This document shows, in pieces, positions 10,201 through 17,719 of a stretch of 36,090 bases of DNA (the first letter of the stretch is position 1; the number at the start of each line of letters is the position of its first letter). This DNA comes from an uncultured Rhodanobacteraceae bacterium. Its GTDB lineage: Bacteria; Pseudomonadota; Gammaproteobacteria; Xanthomonadales; SZUA-5. Made by a program: the position numbers and the translations under genes. The stretch spans positions 1 through 36,090 of the forward strand of contig CALEZI010000201.1 of NCBI GenBank assembly GCA_937928755.1, given 5' to 3'. The notes under the pieces were generated by a model. That model did no database searches. It was not told where the DNA came from and saw only the letters and a list, made by a program, of their open reading frames with translations.

Positions 10201-11733
10201 AGCGGAACAGTCACGGTCACCGGCGTCACCACGATCGGTGCCAAGACCACTGCGGGCATCGAGATCAGCAACTCCAGCGCCGTGATCGGGCTGTCCATCC
10301 CGAGCACCGTGACCATCACCAACCGCCCGAACAACGGCATCCGCATTGCCAACTCCAGCGGCACGATCGGCTTTGGCAACACCACGATCAACAGCAGCGG
10401 CGTGGGCACGCCGGCGATTCGCATCGATGCCTCGAGCAGCGCGGTGACTTTCGCGCAGACCAACATCAACATGAATGGCGCGGGCGGCAACGAGAACTTC
10501 GAGGTCAGCCCGGGCAACCACGACGCCTACACGCCGCGCGACAACGCCGGCAACGGCGACGCCATCTATGTGACCGGACTGACCGGCAGCTTGACCATCA
10601 ACGGCGGCGGTATCACTCAGCCCGGCGACGACGGCATCGACATCCGCAACTCGCGCAATCTCACCCTGAGCGCCATGACATTTACCGAGCCGGGACGATC
10701 CGCCACTGCCGGCTGCGTGGATTGCAACAGTTCCGGAGTCCAGGCTTTCGGATTGACCGGTCTCAACAGCGTGAGCAACTCCAGCTTCGTGCGCGGTCGG
10801 CTGCGTAACTTCTACATCAGCAACCCGACCGGCACGACGACCCTGAACATCACCGGCTCGACCTTCGACGACACCCGAGGGCAGGGCACGCCAGCCACGG
10901 ACAACCTGCAGATCTACGCCAGCGGCACGGCGTCGGCGGCGTTCAACATCAGCAATTCGACCTTCCTCAAGTCCGCCACGCACCAGATCAACGCAGTGGC
11001 CAAGGACAATGCGGTCATCACCGAACTCGACATCACCGGCATCACCATGAACAACGATGGCGGACCCAGCTCCGGTATCCGCGTCGATGCCGAAGGGGCT
11101 TCGCAGATCGCGCTCAACGTGATCGGAAATCCTGTGCTGTATTCACAGGACGAGAATGTCGTCACCGTCTCGACGACAGGGACTGCGCAACTGCAAGGGC
11201 GCATCGCCGACAATCCGGATATGCGCTTCACCACGGCCAGTCCGGGCGGCTCGTCATTCGTCGGCATGCGGGCGGTGTCGGATGGCACCACCTCGCGCGT
11301 GACCCTGGCGATCACCAACAATGTGCTCAATGTCAACAACGGCACCGACGGCATCACGCTGAGCGTACAAGGTGCTTCCGCCGCCCGCATCGACGCGAAC
11401 ATCACTGGCAACACCTTGACGGCGGCTGGCGCGCCAGGCATTCCGCTCGACGGCATCAATGCGTTCGTCAATCCCACCCTGGGTGGCAGCAAGGTCGTGT
11501 GCATGACCGCCGCCGGCAACACGGTCAACGGCATCTGGAACCGCGCTGCCCGCGCACGCGCGTTCAGCCCGACGGGTACTTACGTCACCGGTTACTCGGG
11601 CAGTTTCGCAGCGACCTGGATCGCACAGGGGAACAACAGCGGCGCGATCGTGGCTACGGAGTTTGCGGGTGGCGGTGGCGTCGTCGCAGCGCCACCCCAG
11701 CCGTGCGCAACTCCGGTCAATCCCCTGCCTTGA
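1252..11733 (+). CDS. Giant secreted multi-repeat protein (cadherin-like, Big_5-like, beta-helix)
   Basis: About 3,493 residues, probably a surface or extracellular adhesin-like protein; the exact role is unknown. I start it at 1252 because this ATG begins a clean signal peptide ending AWA-QP (about residue 24); an ATG at 1216 adds 12 poorly fitting residues. Order of parts: residues 25-160, an uncharacterised globular region; 163-190, an IPTL-CTERM-like segment (IPTIGFFG, hydrophobic helix, then basic KHNRR); 195-211, a second hydrophobic helix ending AWAA; 214-268, a 'DGQVGDWSG' domain vaguely like carbohydrate-binding modules; 268-363, a tandem-95/cadherin-like domain with DSDPDG; 367-1029, six repeats of 110-111 residues; 1030-1163, a divergent domain; 1164-2382, eleven SbsA/Big_5-like domains, each with two cysteines; 2383-2492, another cadherin-like domain; 2493 to the end, a Gly/Asn/Ser/Thr-rich right-handed beta-helix-like region. 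No C-terminal sorting signal is evident. Confidence 0.85.
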   Translation: MSIRSVVTRTLGLFSLLISMAAWAQPYQYHVYIDSDQRSTTGCTVSGGGQSFEGADYRLTATVSGNPPLVTTRTLAACDGGSFAGGNVLPSNYPVGLNNGLPLGGAFADVIELSVARAQLAGAEPIVRIGFGAASASGSVDVLYTANGQVGGPPMVVGLAALIPTIGFFGALLLALALAALALRALKHNRRLAQMLLIGAFFSAGFAAWAANFIADGQVGDWSGSSPVGLDAIGDSLPNLSATDIVGAFAAEENRNLHFRIDVVDAENRPPVAVGDAYTMIEDGVLNIAAPGVLANDSDPDGNPITAQLVTGPTRGTLTLNADGSFVYTPNANVNGSDSFTYNAFDGQVTSLSPATVTIAITSVNDVPVFTAGSSQTVLEDAGAQTVNPWASGIDDGDPEVTQALSFEITANSNAALFSAGPAVSPSGVLSYTPAANANGSATITLRLNDDGGTANGGVNSSATQTFTISVTAVNDAPSFTVGPDQTVNEDAGSQVVNPWATAISAGPPDESGQAVSFEITNNSNAALFSALPAVSPTGVLSYTPAANANGVATITLRARDNGGTANGGVDASATQTFTITVNAINDAPSFTVGPNQTVLEDAGAQTVNPWATALDDGDPELTQALSFVITANSNAALFSSAPAVSPTGVLTYTPAANANGSATITLRIEDDGSSTPPNVNTSATQTFTITVTAVNDAPTLTAANPPTVLEDAGPLTVANWATFNPGPPDEAGQTVLGYQISAISNPALFAVPPAVANNGTLTYTPAANANGSSSFVARVQDSGGTANGGVDLSIAQTFTITVTPVNDAPSFIVGPNQTVDEDAGPQTVNPWATALNDGDPEITQNLSFVITANSNAALFSSAPAVSPTGVLTYTPAANANGIATITLRVQDDGSNTPPNVNTSATQTFTITVTPVNDAPSFLAGPNQTVDEDAGAQTVNPWATAISAGPADESGQTLGFNVTGNTNAALFSAQPAISPTGALTYTPAANANGVATITLTLSDNGGNTPPNVNTSAPQSFTITVNPVNDAPVNAVPGAQGTGDTVPLVFSTTNTNAINVADIDAAAGIVQMSFGTGAAANGTLTLANPGSVLTSLTGNGTQQVIATGTVTALNLALNGPSGSLTYTPVAGTTAARIITVITNDQGNTGSGGALLDTDTITVNVDAPPVVTSTPVNGATIANNAPITVNFSESVNVIAGITLTCGGPNLITGGATGAAVSALNLTYSAPLPAGSCTLTVPAASVSDADVIDPPNNPAANYVATFTVDAAPAVTTTTPINGATTANNVALSINFNEPIDATGAAVTLNCGGPIALGAITGTGVSVLNPTYTAPLPSGACTLTVVAAQIDDSDTFDPPANPAANTVINFTVDAPPALVSATPAAAAVVGTGQTVSFTYDEPVNDLGGAITLNCGANVPGTVGGSGTATLTFTPTNPLTAGASCTATAVALQIGDLDLFDPPQNPAANSTRSFTVDTPPSVTTTNPVSGAIDVPLAGVVVFNFTEDVDFVVADFTYVCNGNPVIFGVAGSGTNQATLTPTGNIPVNAPCTVTALTTIVDSDTADPPNNLSAAFPVSFTSVNDSAPTVAVVTPLNGEITRSGPSFNIAFSEQVSVGANAIVIACTPSGATITQPAAVVSNILGLAFAGSPATTGQPGDTCTITVESTLVTDIDAIDPPNELDGNNSGDTNDGDADDFVSTYTIDVAPVVTSTFPAGGTTANNVALQINFSEPVDATGAAVTLNCGGPIALGAITGTGVSVLNPTYTAPLPAGPCTLTVVAAQINDSDALDPPANPAANTVVNFTVDAAPSFVSSNPANGGVASTTQAISFTFSENVDDLGNAIQLQCGGAVPGVITGSGTPTLTFTPDAPLTPGASCIASVGASDVGDSDSFDPPQNLTSGALVNFTVDAAPDFSSSLPANNAVNVGLGANLSVTFTEPVNFTASAFTLDCPGGSPVAFTVSGSGSNTASIDPTPATLPINTLCVLTVDDAQVTDVDLADPPNAGSGVTTISFTTVNDNPPTVVTNPANGAANIALNGNITVTFNETVTLTGAWFQLNCPISGMRTSTGELTGTGINIIENTPDLVYTIDPIANLANGESCAITIDSASVVDNDAIDPPNELDGDASGDTADGDADDYVAQFTTPDVAPTVTSTPAAGATVPNTQAVTLNFSEQVNVAAGAINFNCGAAVTFTPALPQSGISTLTLTPTAALPNGANCTVTLESTLITDVDAIDPPNELDGDSSGDLVDGDADDFSVSFNVDSPPTPLSLSVDVAGVPQFLPLLGGQVVDVGSNIRAVFSENIDATAAGITLECPVGVPVAFAGLPVANNTNITVNPTGNLPGDTVCRLTLVHTAITDSDSFDPPNQLDGDGNGVEGDSIAVNFTTQSIALDDAYTVTPHLTFASPTSVRANDNPVTVTVTGFGNSLGTANGTVPNGTNFITAGGAGGRVVMNADGTFSFFPDATDDNTDGTVTFFYTISGGDTAQVTLTFEAEQLVWFADSTPSGIVCTGTNVGTQACPSSDLSTIAGNLTVNDILFIDSGNYGCGLTLPNNVLVVGNGATSTLAALAASRVTPVPGSDFAPYNALNGVPPVLSVNGTCIQLGQDNALQGFTINDSGLAGNDIAGNAFGTLTVDRVTLGGNGRALNLVGGTLNGNFLDIDVNGSNNEGLRLASVGGTWSVTSSVSISNISATGFNIANTPAGGSATFTNGVAVNKSSSGTALLLTGNAAPIDLGPVAITAGAGTAAQLSGSGLITISGGSLTATGGPALDVATANLAVTLASASSTNSSTQGISIGSLTGSIVIGNGGSIVNPTGTAFNVANGLGGGVSYGGAISKTSSGTLVFTSGAGGGDLTLSGNLSCTAACGTGAGANGVRVGNRTGGTLTFSGASKVFNSSTANTGISLDSNTGATISFTGGGLGVVTTSGDAFAVTGGGTVNVTGAGNSLSATTGTGLLVNHPASQPVNLNFASIVSSGGTSTHGIRLNNISGTVTVTGVTTIGAKTTAGIEISNSSAVIGLSIPSTVTITNRPNNGIRIANSSGTIGFGNTTINSSGVGTPAIRIDASSSAVTFAQTNINMNGAGGNENFEVSPGNHDAYTPRDNAGNGDAIYVTGLTGSLTINGGGITQPGDDGIDIRNSRNLTLSAMTFTEPGRSATAGCVDCNSSGVQAFGLTGLNSVSNSSFVRGRLRNFYISNPTGTTTLNITGSTFDDTRGQGTPATDNLQIYASGTASAAFNISNSTFLKSATHQINAVAKDNAVITELDITGITMNNDGGPSSGIRVDAEGASQIALNVIGNPVLYSQDENVVTVSTTGTAQLQGRIADNPDMRFTTASPGGSSFVGMRAVSDGTTSRVTLAITNNVLNVNNGTDGITLSVQGASAARIDANITGNTLTAAGAPGIPLDGINAFVNPTLGGSKVVCMTAAGNTVNGIWNRAARARAFSPTGTYVTGYSGSFAATWIAQGNNSGAIVATEFAGGGGVVAAPPQPCATPVNPLP
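2350..4338 (+). repeat. Six in-frame tandem repeats of 110-111 codons in the giant gene
   Basis: Unit starts are at 2350, 2680, 3013, 3343, 3676 and 4006. Unit lengths alternate strictly between 330 and 333 bases. Each unit carries an 'xxQTVxEDAGxQTVNPWA' opening, an 'NAALFSxxPAVSPxGVLxYTPAANANG' core (shown here in general form) and ends '(A/P)VNDAP'. DNA identity between units is high. The fourth unit is the most divergent, opening with 'TLTAANPPTVLEDAG'. Confidence 0.9.
4741..8397 (+). repeat. Eleven SbsA/Big_5-like domain repeats, with a four-domain block duplicated
   Basis: Domains begin at about 4741, 5047, 5356, 5665, 5983, 6346, 6652, 6961, 7288, 7672 and 8020. Each has a 'PxNGA', 'xxFSExV', one Cys in the 'LxCGG' strand, a second Cys in the 'CTLTV' strand, and a 'D.D..DPPN' motif. 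Domains 2-5 resemble domains 6-9 in order, and domains 2 and 6 are nearly identical at the DNA level with a constant offset of 1,296 bases. The fifth, ninth, tenth and, in shorter form, the eleventh carry an Asp-rich insertion after DPPN. Confidence 0.85.
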
Positions 11734-11755
11734 TGGCCACACTCGCAGGCCAACC

Positions 11756-11857
11756 CGCGTAAACGCGCGTAAGGCGCATTCCCGGGAAACCCGCGTAAGG
11801 CGGATTCCCGGGTAGGGTGGATCCCGCACACGCTTCACCGTGCGGTATCCACCCTAA
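11756..11857. repeat. Repeat cluster after the giant gene: tandem 21-mers plus a 17-bp hairpin
   Basis: Two 21-base units beginning CGCGTAAGGCG (11766-11786 and 11792-11812) differ at one base and repeat every 26 bases; a further CGCGTAA lies at 11756. They run into a hairpin with 17-bp arms (11813-11829 and 11840-11856, one mismatch) and a 10-base loop. The arm begins TAGGGTGGATCCCGC, a sequence type often dispersed in intergenic DNA of gammaproteobacteria. It could end the giant transcript. Over the whole gene-free stretch 11734-12120 I see, besides this cluster, only an imperfect GGCGGAATCCGCG / CGCGGGTTCCGCC pair near 11868-11928. Confidence 0.75.
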
Positions 11858-12120
11858 CGCGTTGGCGGCGGAATCCGCGTGGTTGGACCGCGGCATGGTC
11901 ATTGTTTTCGGCGCGCGGGTTCCGCCTACTAAACAGCGGGCCAGATTTCCTGCGCGCGAGACCGGCCTTTGGACGGTGCTCGAACGTGGGCACCGATCCA
12001 GGGCGAACGCGGCATGACAAGCGTCATCCACAAGTCCTGACGCGCGTGGGTGGAGTCAGTTCGGCCGCACGGGGAGACTGGCTTCAAGCCCCACGCTTGG
12101 GTGGGCCAAGGAGTAGCCTC

Positions 12121-12285
12121 ATGGAATCGCGAGACCCGACCCGCTTCGCCCGGATTGCGGGCGTGGCCGATGTCGCCGGTAATGTCATCCGTAGCGTGAA
12201 ACAGTCGGCCTGCGACGGCTGCGGCTGCGCGAGCGGGACGTTTTGGACCCGTCGTTCCGGGAGGGCGCGTCATGTCCGCGCCTGA
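12121..12285 (+). CDS. Possible 54-residue small protein with a CxxCxC motif
   Basis: This ORF is a candidate only. It has an excellent Shine-Dalgarno sequence, AAGGAG at 12108-12113, seven bases before the ATG. The product contains a central 'ACDGCGCASG' segment and a basic C-terminus (TRRSGRARHVRA). Its last 14 bases overlap the start of the next gene in a different frame, which would allow coupled translation. I recognise no family, and GC-rich spacer DNA can easily keep a frame open for this length. A small regulatory leader peptide or chance are both possible. Confidence 0.3.
   Translation: MESRDPTRFARIAGVADVAGNVIRSVKQSACDGCGCASGTFWTRRSGRARHVRA
12259..12264 (+). promoter_or_regulatory. 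Strong ribosome binding site deciding the start at 12272
   Basis: GGGAGG lies seven bases before the ATG at 12272 and fixes the start of the membrane protein gene, even though this start lies inside the preceding small ORF. Confidence 0.7.
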
Positions 12286-12853
12286 GCGCCGCGATGACGG
12301 TCGGGGCCGCTCGCTGGAGGTTCAGCGAGCCGAATTCCGCGCCGGGCGCGGCCTGGCGATGCCCCTGGCCGGCACCCTGGCCTGGATGGCGGTCGGCGTG
12401 TCCGGGCTGTTTCTGCCTGAAGCGACGATGCTCTGGGTACTGGTGATCGCCACCGGGATGATCGCCTACCTCGGCATGGCGCTGTCGAAACTCACGGGCG
12501 AGGATTTCCTCGACAAGAGCAAACCGAAAAACGTGTTCGACACGCTGTTTTTCGTGGCGATGGGACAGGCGCTGCTGGCCTACGCCATCGCCATCCCGTT
12601 TGGCATAACCGACCCGAGCGCCATGCCACTCGGCATCGCGGTGCTGAGCGGTGCGATGTGGATGGTGTACAGCTGGATCGTGGATCACTGGGTGGGTTAC
12701 GCGCACGCCATCGCCCGGACACTGGCAGTGCTTGTGCTGCACTACGCTTTCCCCGATCAGCGCTACGTGGTTATCCCGGCGGCCGTGGTGGCCTTGTACC
12801 TTGTGGTGATCGCGGTGCAGGAGCGCCGCTGGCGAGCCCTGCAGCTCCGCTGA
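12272..12853 (+). CDS. Small integral membrane protein, DUF7010-like
   Basis: A 193-residue protein with a hydrophilic, Arg-rich N-terminal 28 residues followed by about six hydrophobic segments (roughly residues 30-48, 52-70, 88-110, 113-137, 143-158 and 164-182) and a short basic tail. Between the second and third segments lies a polar loop, 'LTGEDFLDKSKPKNVFDT'. The arrangement reminds me of small bacterial membrane proteins filed under DUF7010, but this assignment is from memory and weak. No catalytic motif is visible. A GGGAGG ribosome binding site supports the start. The gene lies alone between the giant gene and the GST-like gene, all on the plus strand, and its role cannot be inferred from context. 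Confidence 0.75.
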   Translation: MSAPERRDDGRGRSLEVQRAEFRAGRGLAMPLAGTLAWMAVGVSGLFLPEATMLWVLVIATGMIAYLGMALSKLTGEDFLDKSKPKNVFDTLFFVAMGQALLAYAIAIPFGITDPSAMPLGIAVLSGAMWMVYSWIVDHWVGYAHAIARTLAVLVLHYAFPDQRYVVIPAAVVALYLVVIAVQERRWRALQLR

Positions 12854-12910
12854 CGGGCCCGCAGGGGTTGCCGTGAAGTCTCCGGGTTCGAGCGCCACAC
12901 CCAACGCGTT

Positions 12911-12916
12911 TAGAAT
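12911..12916 (+). promoter_or_regulatory. Possible -10 box for the GST-like gene
   Basis: TAGAAT, one base off TATAAT, lies 50 bases before the GST-like start in the short gap after the membrane protein gene. No convincing -35 hexamer accompanies it. Confidence 0.3.
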
Positions 12917-12966
12917 CCAGCCTGTGCGCAGGCCAGCGAGGCCGATCCGCGCGGAGGCTTTCAGGC

Positions 12967-13581
12967 ATGCCCCACATCCAGCTCTACGAACTCGGCCCCA
13001 CCCGCTCGGCGCGCTGTCGCTGGACCTTGCTCGAAGCCGGACTGGCCTATGAGTCCATCGGCAATCAACCCGGGATCATCGGCAGCGAGGAGCTCAAGCG
13101 GGTGCACCCACTGGGCAAGTTGCCGGCGGCGATCATCGACGGCAGACCGCTGTTCGAGTCCGCGGCAATCTGCGCGGCGATCGCCGATCTGGTACCGGAG
13201 CGACAGCTGATCCCGCCACCCGGAAGCTGGTCGCGCTCACTGCACGAGCAGTGGGTGCTGTTCGCGCTGACCGAGATGGAAGCGTGGGTATGGACCGCCG
13301 AGCTCAACAGCATGGAGTACGTGTTCCCCAAGGAAAAACACGTCCCGGCCATCTTGCCGCAGTGCCGCAAGCTCTATCGCAGAAGCGCAGCGGCGCTGGA
13401 TGCGCACTTCGCCAAACATGAATACCTGATCGAGGACCGTTTCACCGTCGCCGACATCATCGTCGGCTACACCGTCAATTTCGGCCAGGAATTCAACTGG
13501 GCGGAAGGCTACACGCATCTGCTGGCGTGGCTCGAGCGCCTATACGGCCGCGAACATTGCACGCTGGAGCGGCATGGATGA
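12967..13581 (+). CDS. Glutathione S-transferase family protein
   Basis: A 204-residue cytoplasmic protein of typical GST length. The thioredoxin-like N-terminal domain is clear: 'IQLYELGPTRSARCRWTLLEAGL', then the cis-proline region 'GKLPAAIID' and the glutathione-binding 'LFESAAICAAIAD' at about residues 58-70. The all-helical C-terminal domain has the N-capping motif 'EDRFTVADIIVG' near residue 160. The Ser in 'GPTRSARC' is a candidate catalytic residue. GSTs of this type conjugate or reduce electrophiles, and the substrate cannot be predicted. A GGAGG nine bases upstream supports the start. It converges on priA, and a large inverted repeat separates the two stop codons. Confidence 0.88.
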   Translation: MPHIQLYELGPTRSARCRWTLLEAGLAYESIGNQPGIIGSEELKRVHPLGKLPAAIIDGRPLFESAAICAAIADLVPERQLIPPPGSWSRSLHEQWVLFALTEMEAWVWTAELNSMEYVFPKEKHVPAILPQCRKLYRRSAAALDAHFAKHEYLIEDRFTVADIIVGYTVNFGQEFNWAEGYTHLLAWLERLYGREHCTLERHG

Positions 13582-13630
13582 CTTGTCATTGCGAGCTGTC
13601 TCTTTCGGCGCAAAAGTGCTCACGGGCCAT

Positions 13631-13715
13631 GAACCGTAGGTTGGGCTAAGGCGCAGCCGTGCCCAACGCCTGGCGAACCTGTTGGGCACGCTGCGCTTAG
13701 CCCAACCTACGCGGT

Positions 13716-13717
<2 letters not shown>
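13631..13717. repeat. Long inverted repeat with GTAG heads between convergent genes
   Basis: Arms of about 37 bases (13631-13667 and 13681-13717) pair with only a few small insertions around a 13-base spacer. Each arm begins, read inwards, GAACCG..GTAGGTTGGGCTAAG and ends GTGCCCAAC or its match. It fills the gap between the GST-like stop and the priA stop; the priA TGA overlaps its edge. It probably acts as a two-way terminator or RNA-stabilising hairpin, and is a member of a dispersed family of GTAGGTTGGG repeats common in proteobacterial intergenic DNA. Confidence 0.85.
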
Positions 13718-15896
<2,179 letters not shown>

Positions 15897-15942
15897 GCCT
15901 TGCCGAACCTTGGACAATGGACAGCGGCGGCACACGGCTCTG

Positions 15943-16055
15943 CTGGGTTCGGACTTGTCCGAACGCCGTTGCGGTTGCTTCTCGATCCTGCGCGGCAATG
16001 GTGCCAACCGCCGGCAGATGACCAAAGCAGGAGCGTTCGGACAAGTCCGAACCCA
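15943..16055. repeat. REPIN-like inverted pair of GTTCGGAC palindromes upstream of priA
   Basis: Two 18-bp palindromes, GTTCGGACTTGTCCGAAC at 15947-15964 and GTTCGGACAAGTCCGAAC at 16035-16052, face each other in inverted order with outer heads CTGGG and CCCAC. A 70-base unique spacer separates them. The layout equals that of the GTCCAGAC elements at 27371 and beyond, with a compensated two-base change in the stem. It lies between the DUF4286 gene and priA and falsely extends the priA frame. Confidence 0.85.
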
Positions 16056-16095
16056 CGAAAAGCGCCAGCCTCCGACCCGGCCTGCACGTCGCTCC

Positions 16096-16416
16096 CTAAA
16101 CCGGCAACATCTCCACCAGCGGCGCCAGCACGCGGCGGTGGATCTCGAACTGGCCGGAGAAGCGCTCGCCAGCCTTGGCGCGCATGCGCGGGGCGTGATC
16201 GCGCAGGTAAACCATCAGCGCGTGATGGCTCTCCATCCGATAGTGGACGACGATTTCCTGGTGTTCAGGAGTGGCGACCTCCGGTTCCACGATCAGCACC
16301 TCGGCGCTGACGAAACCAGGCAGGGTCAGAAGTTCACGCATGTGATCGCCGAGCCACGCGCGGTAGTCGTCGGCGACCGCTTCGCCGACCTTGATGTTGA
16401 CTTCGTAGACGATCAT
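16096..16416 (-). CDS. DUF4286 family small protein
   Basis: A 106-residue cytoplasmic protein beginning 'MIVYEVNIKV' and ending near 'LVEMLPV'. The ferredoxin-like family DUF4286 has exactly this pattern: 'Y(E/D)VN..V', a helix with 'WL..H..E(L/M)L.LPGF..A', a 'VHYR' strand and a closing helix ending 'RM...G..RF.G.F...RR(V/I)L'. No biochemical function is established for the family. The open frame extends upstream to 16662, but that extension reads through a REP pair; the ATG at 16416 is the family start. It lies between the DUF3667 gene and priA on the same strand. Confidence 0.85.
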   Translation of the reverse strand: MIVYEVNIKVGEAVADDYRAWLGDHMRELLTLPGFVSAEVLIVEPEVATPEHQEIVVHYRMESHHALMVYLRDHAPRMRAKAGERFSGQFEIHRRVLAPLVEMLPV

Positions 16417-16448
16417 GCGGGTATCAGGAAACCTGATCAGAGGAGGGA

Positions 16449-16544
16449 GTGGGGCGGAACCTTCGCCACAGGCGACGTTTCCGCCGACGGTTTGGTCGGG
16501 ACATGATGGCGGAAACTTCGCCAGACGCGAAGTTTCCACCTTAC
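16449..16544. repeat. REPIN-like pair with GTAAGG-type heads; supplies the DUF3667 stop
   Basis: Two related hairpins (16453-16485 and 16508-16540) are arranged as an inverted pair: the left end reads GTGGGGCGGAACCTTCGCC and the right end, on the other strand, GTAAGGTGGAAACTTCGC. They are separated by about 22 bases. The right-hand head GTAAGG contains the TAA that ends the DUF3667 gene. The element occupies nearly the whole gap between DUF3667 and DUF4286. Confidence 0.8.
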
Positions 16545-17719
16545 AGATTGACCAGGCTCGCCACCAGCGCGCCGACCATGGTGAAACTGACCAGACAAAG
16601 ATACAGCGTGCCGATGATCGAAAAAGCAATCGGCGTCCCCCACCAGCGCTGTCTGTAGACACGCTTTTGCGTCAGAAACAGATTGATCGGAATCCAGGCG
16701 ATGGCAAAGCCCATCAGCATCCACCAGGGATTGGTCCAGCCTGCCGGCCAGCGTTCGGCTATCCACGAGAAGGTGATCGCAACCAGGATGCCCATGTAGA
16801 TGAAGGTGTGGCTATGGATCGCCACCATCAGGTGTTCCATGTACAACCGACGTTTGAACACCAGCACTAGTTTCAGCAACAGCGCGAAGATCGGCAGCAG
16901 CACGAACATGCTCTGCGGCAGCACTCGCAGGAAGGCGTGGCCGAGACGCTTGGGGTCATCGCGCACCAGTTCCATGTTGGCCTTGATGATGCCGATGTAG
17001 TCGTTCAACCACTGATTGCCATCCGCTGGCAGCCAGTCGAAGGTCAGAGGGTTGTCGGTCGGGTGCCAGGGCTGGTCGCCCCAAAAGGTCAGCGTCAGCG
17101 GTTTCTTCTTGACGTTGCCGGATCTCTCGCCTTCGGTGCCGCTGTCGTCTTCATTGCCGACCGCGACGGGAGCCTTTGCTTCGACAGTCGCCCCGATTTC
17201 CGGTTGCGTTGCGGGAGTCGCGGCGGGCGACGGCGACGGTTCATGCTCCGACTCTGCTTCTTGCCCCTCCGCCACAACCGAATCGGCATTGATGACTGCG
17301 ATGTCGCCGTTGTCGTCGACCTTGATCCCGCCCAGGTCGCTCATCGAGGTGACGACCACGAACAGCAGCGCACTGGTGACGAGGTAAATACGCAGCGGGC
17401 GAACGAAGCTCATGCGCTGGCCGCGCAGGTACAGTTCGGTCAGGCGCCCGGGCCGGAAGAACAGGCTGACCAGCGTTCGCCAGACGCGCGCGTCGACATC
17501 GAACAGATAGTCGAAGGCATCGTTCGACAGCGCCAGCAGGTTGCGGATCGGCGTTCTTTCCGGCTGCCCGCACTGGTGGCAGAACGGCCCCTGCAGGACC
17601 GTGCCGCAGTTCTCGCAGGAGCGGCCGCGCCAGGCCTGTGCCTTGCGCTCGCGCCGGCTGCGCGCCGCGACCGCGACGGATTTCTCCGCAGCCGCTGGCA
17701 GCGCGCCGATTTCGCTCAT
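16541..17719 (-). CDS. DUF3667 zinc-ribbon membrane protein
   Basis: A 392-residue protein. A four-cysteine zinc ribbon near the N-terminus, 'SCENCGTVLQGPFCHQCGQ' (C35, C38, C47, C50), is followed by 'LLALSNDAFDYLFDVDARVWRTLVSLFFRPG', the signature of DUF3667. A first membrane segment follows (about 105-128), then a Ser/Pro/Glu-rich linker (about 150-200), a hydrophilic region and four more hydrophobic segments towards the C-terminus. The family function is not known. Its ATG overlaps the stop of the upstream epimerase gene (ATGA at 17716-17719), so the two are probably translated together. The stop codon lies in the head of a REP pair. Confidence 0.88.
   Translation of the reverse strand: MSEIGALPAAAEKSVAVAARSRRERKAQAWRGRSCENCGTVLQGPFCHQCGQPERTPIRNLLALSNDAFDYLFDVDARVWRTLVSLFFRPGRLTELYLRGQRMSFVRPLRIYLVTSALLFVVVTSMSDLGGIKVDDNGDIAVINADSVVAEGQEAESEHEPSPSPAATPATQPEIGATVEAKAPVAVGNEDDSGTEGERSGNVKKKPLTLTFWGDQPWHPTDNPLTFDWLPADGNQWLNDYIGIIKANMELVRDDPKRLGHAFLRVLPQSMFVLLPIFALLLKLVLVFKRRLYMEHLMVAIHSHTFIYMGILVAITFSWIAERWPAGWTNPWWMLMGFAIAWIPINLFLTQKRVYRQRWWGTPIAFSIIGTLYLCLVSFTMVGALVASLVNL

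Noticed and set aside
12854..12966. Intrinsic terminator after the small membrane protein gene
   Set aside because: No stem followed by a T-run could be identified.
15897..16025. N-terminal extension of PriA by 43 residues
   Set aside because: The extension is encoded by a REPIN-like repeat and lacks PriA similarity; the family N-terminus begins at 15896 or 15887.
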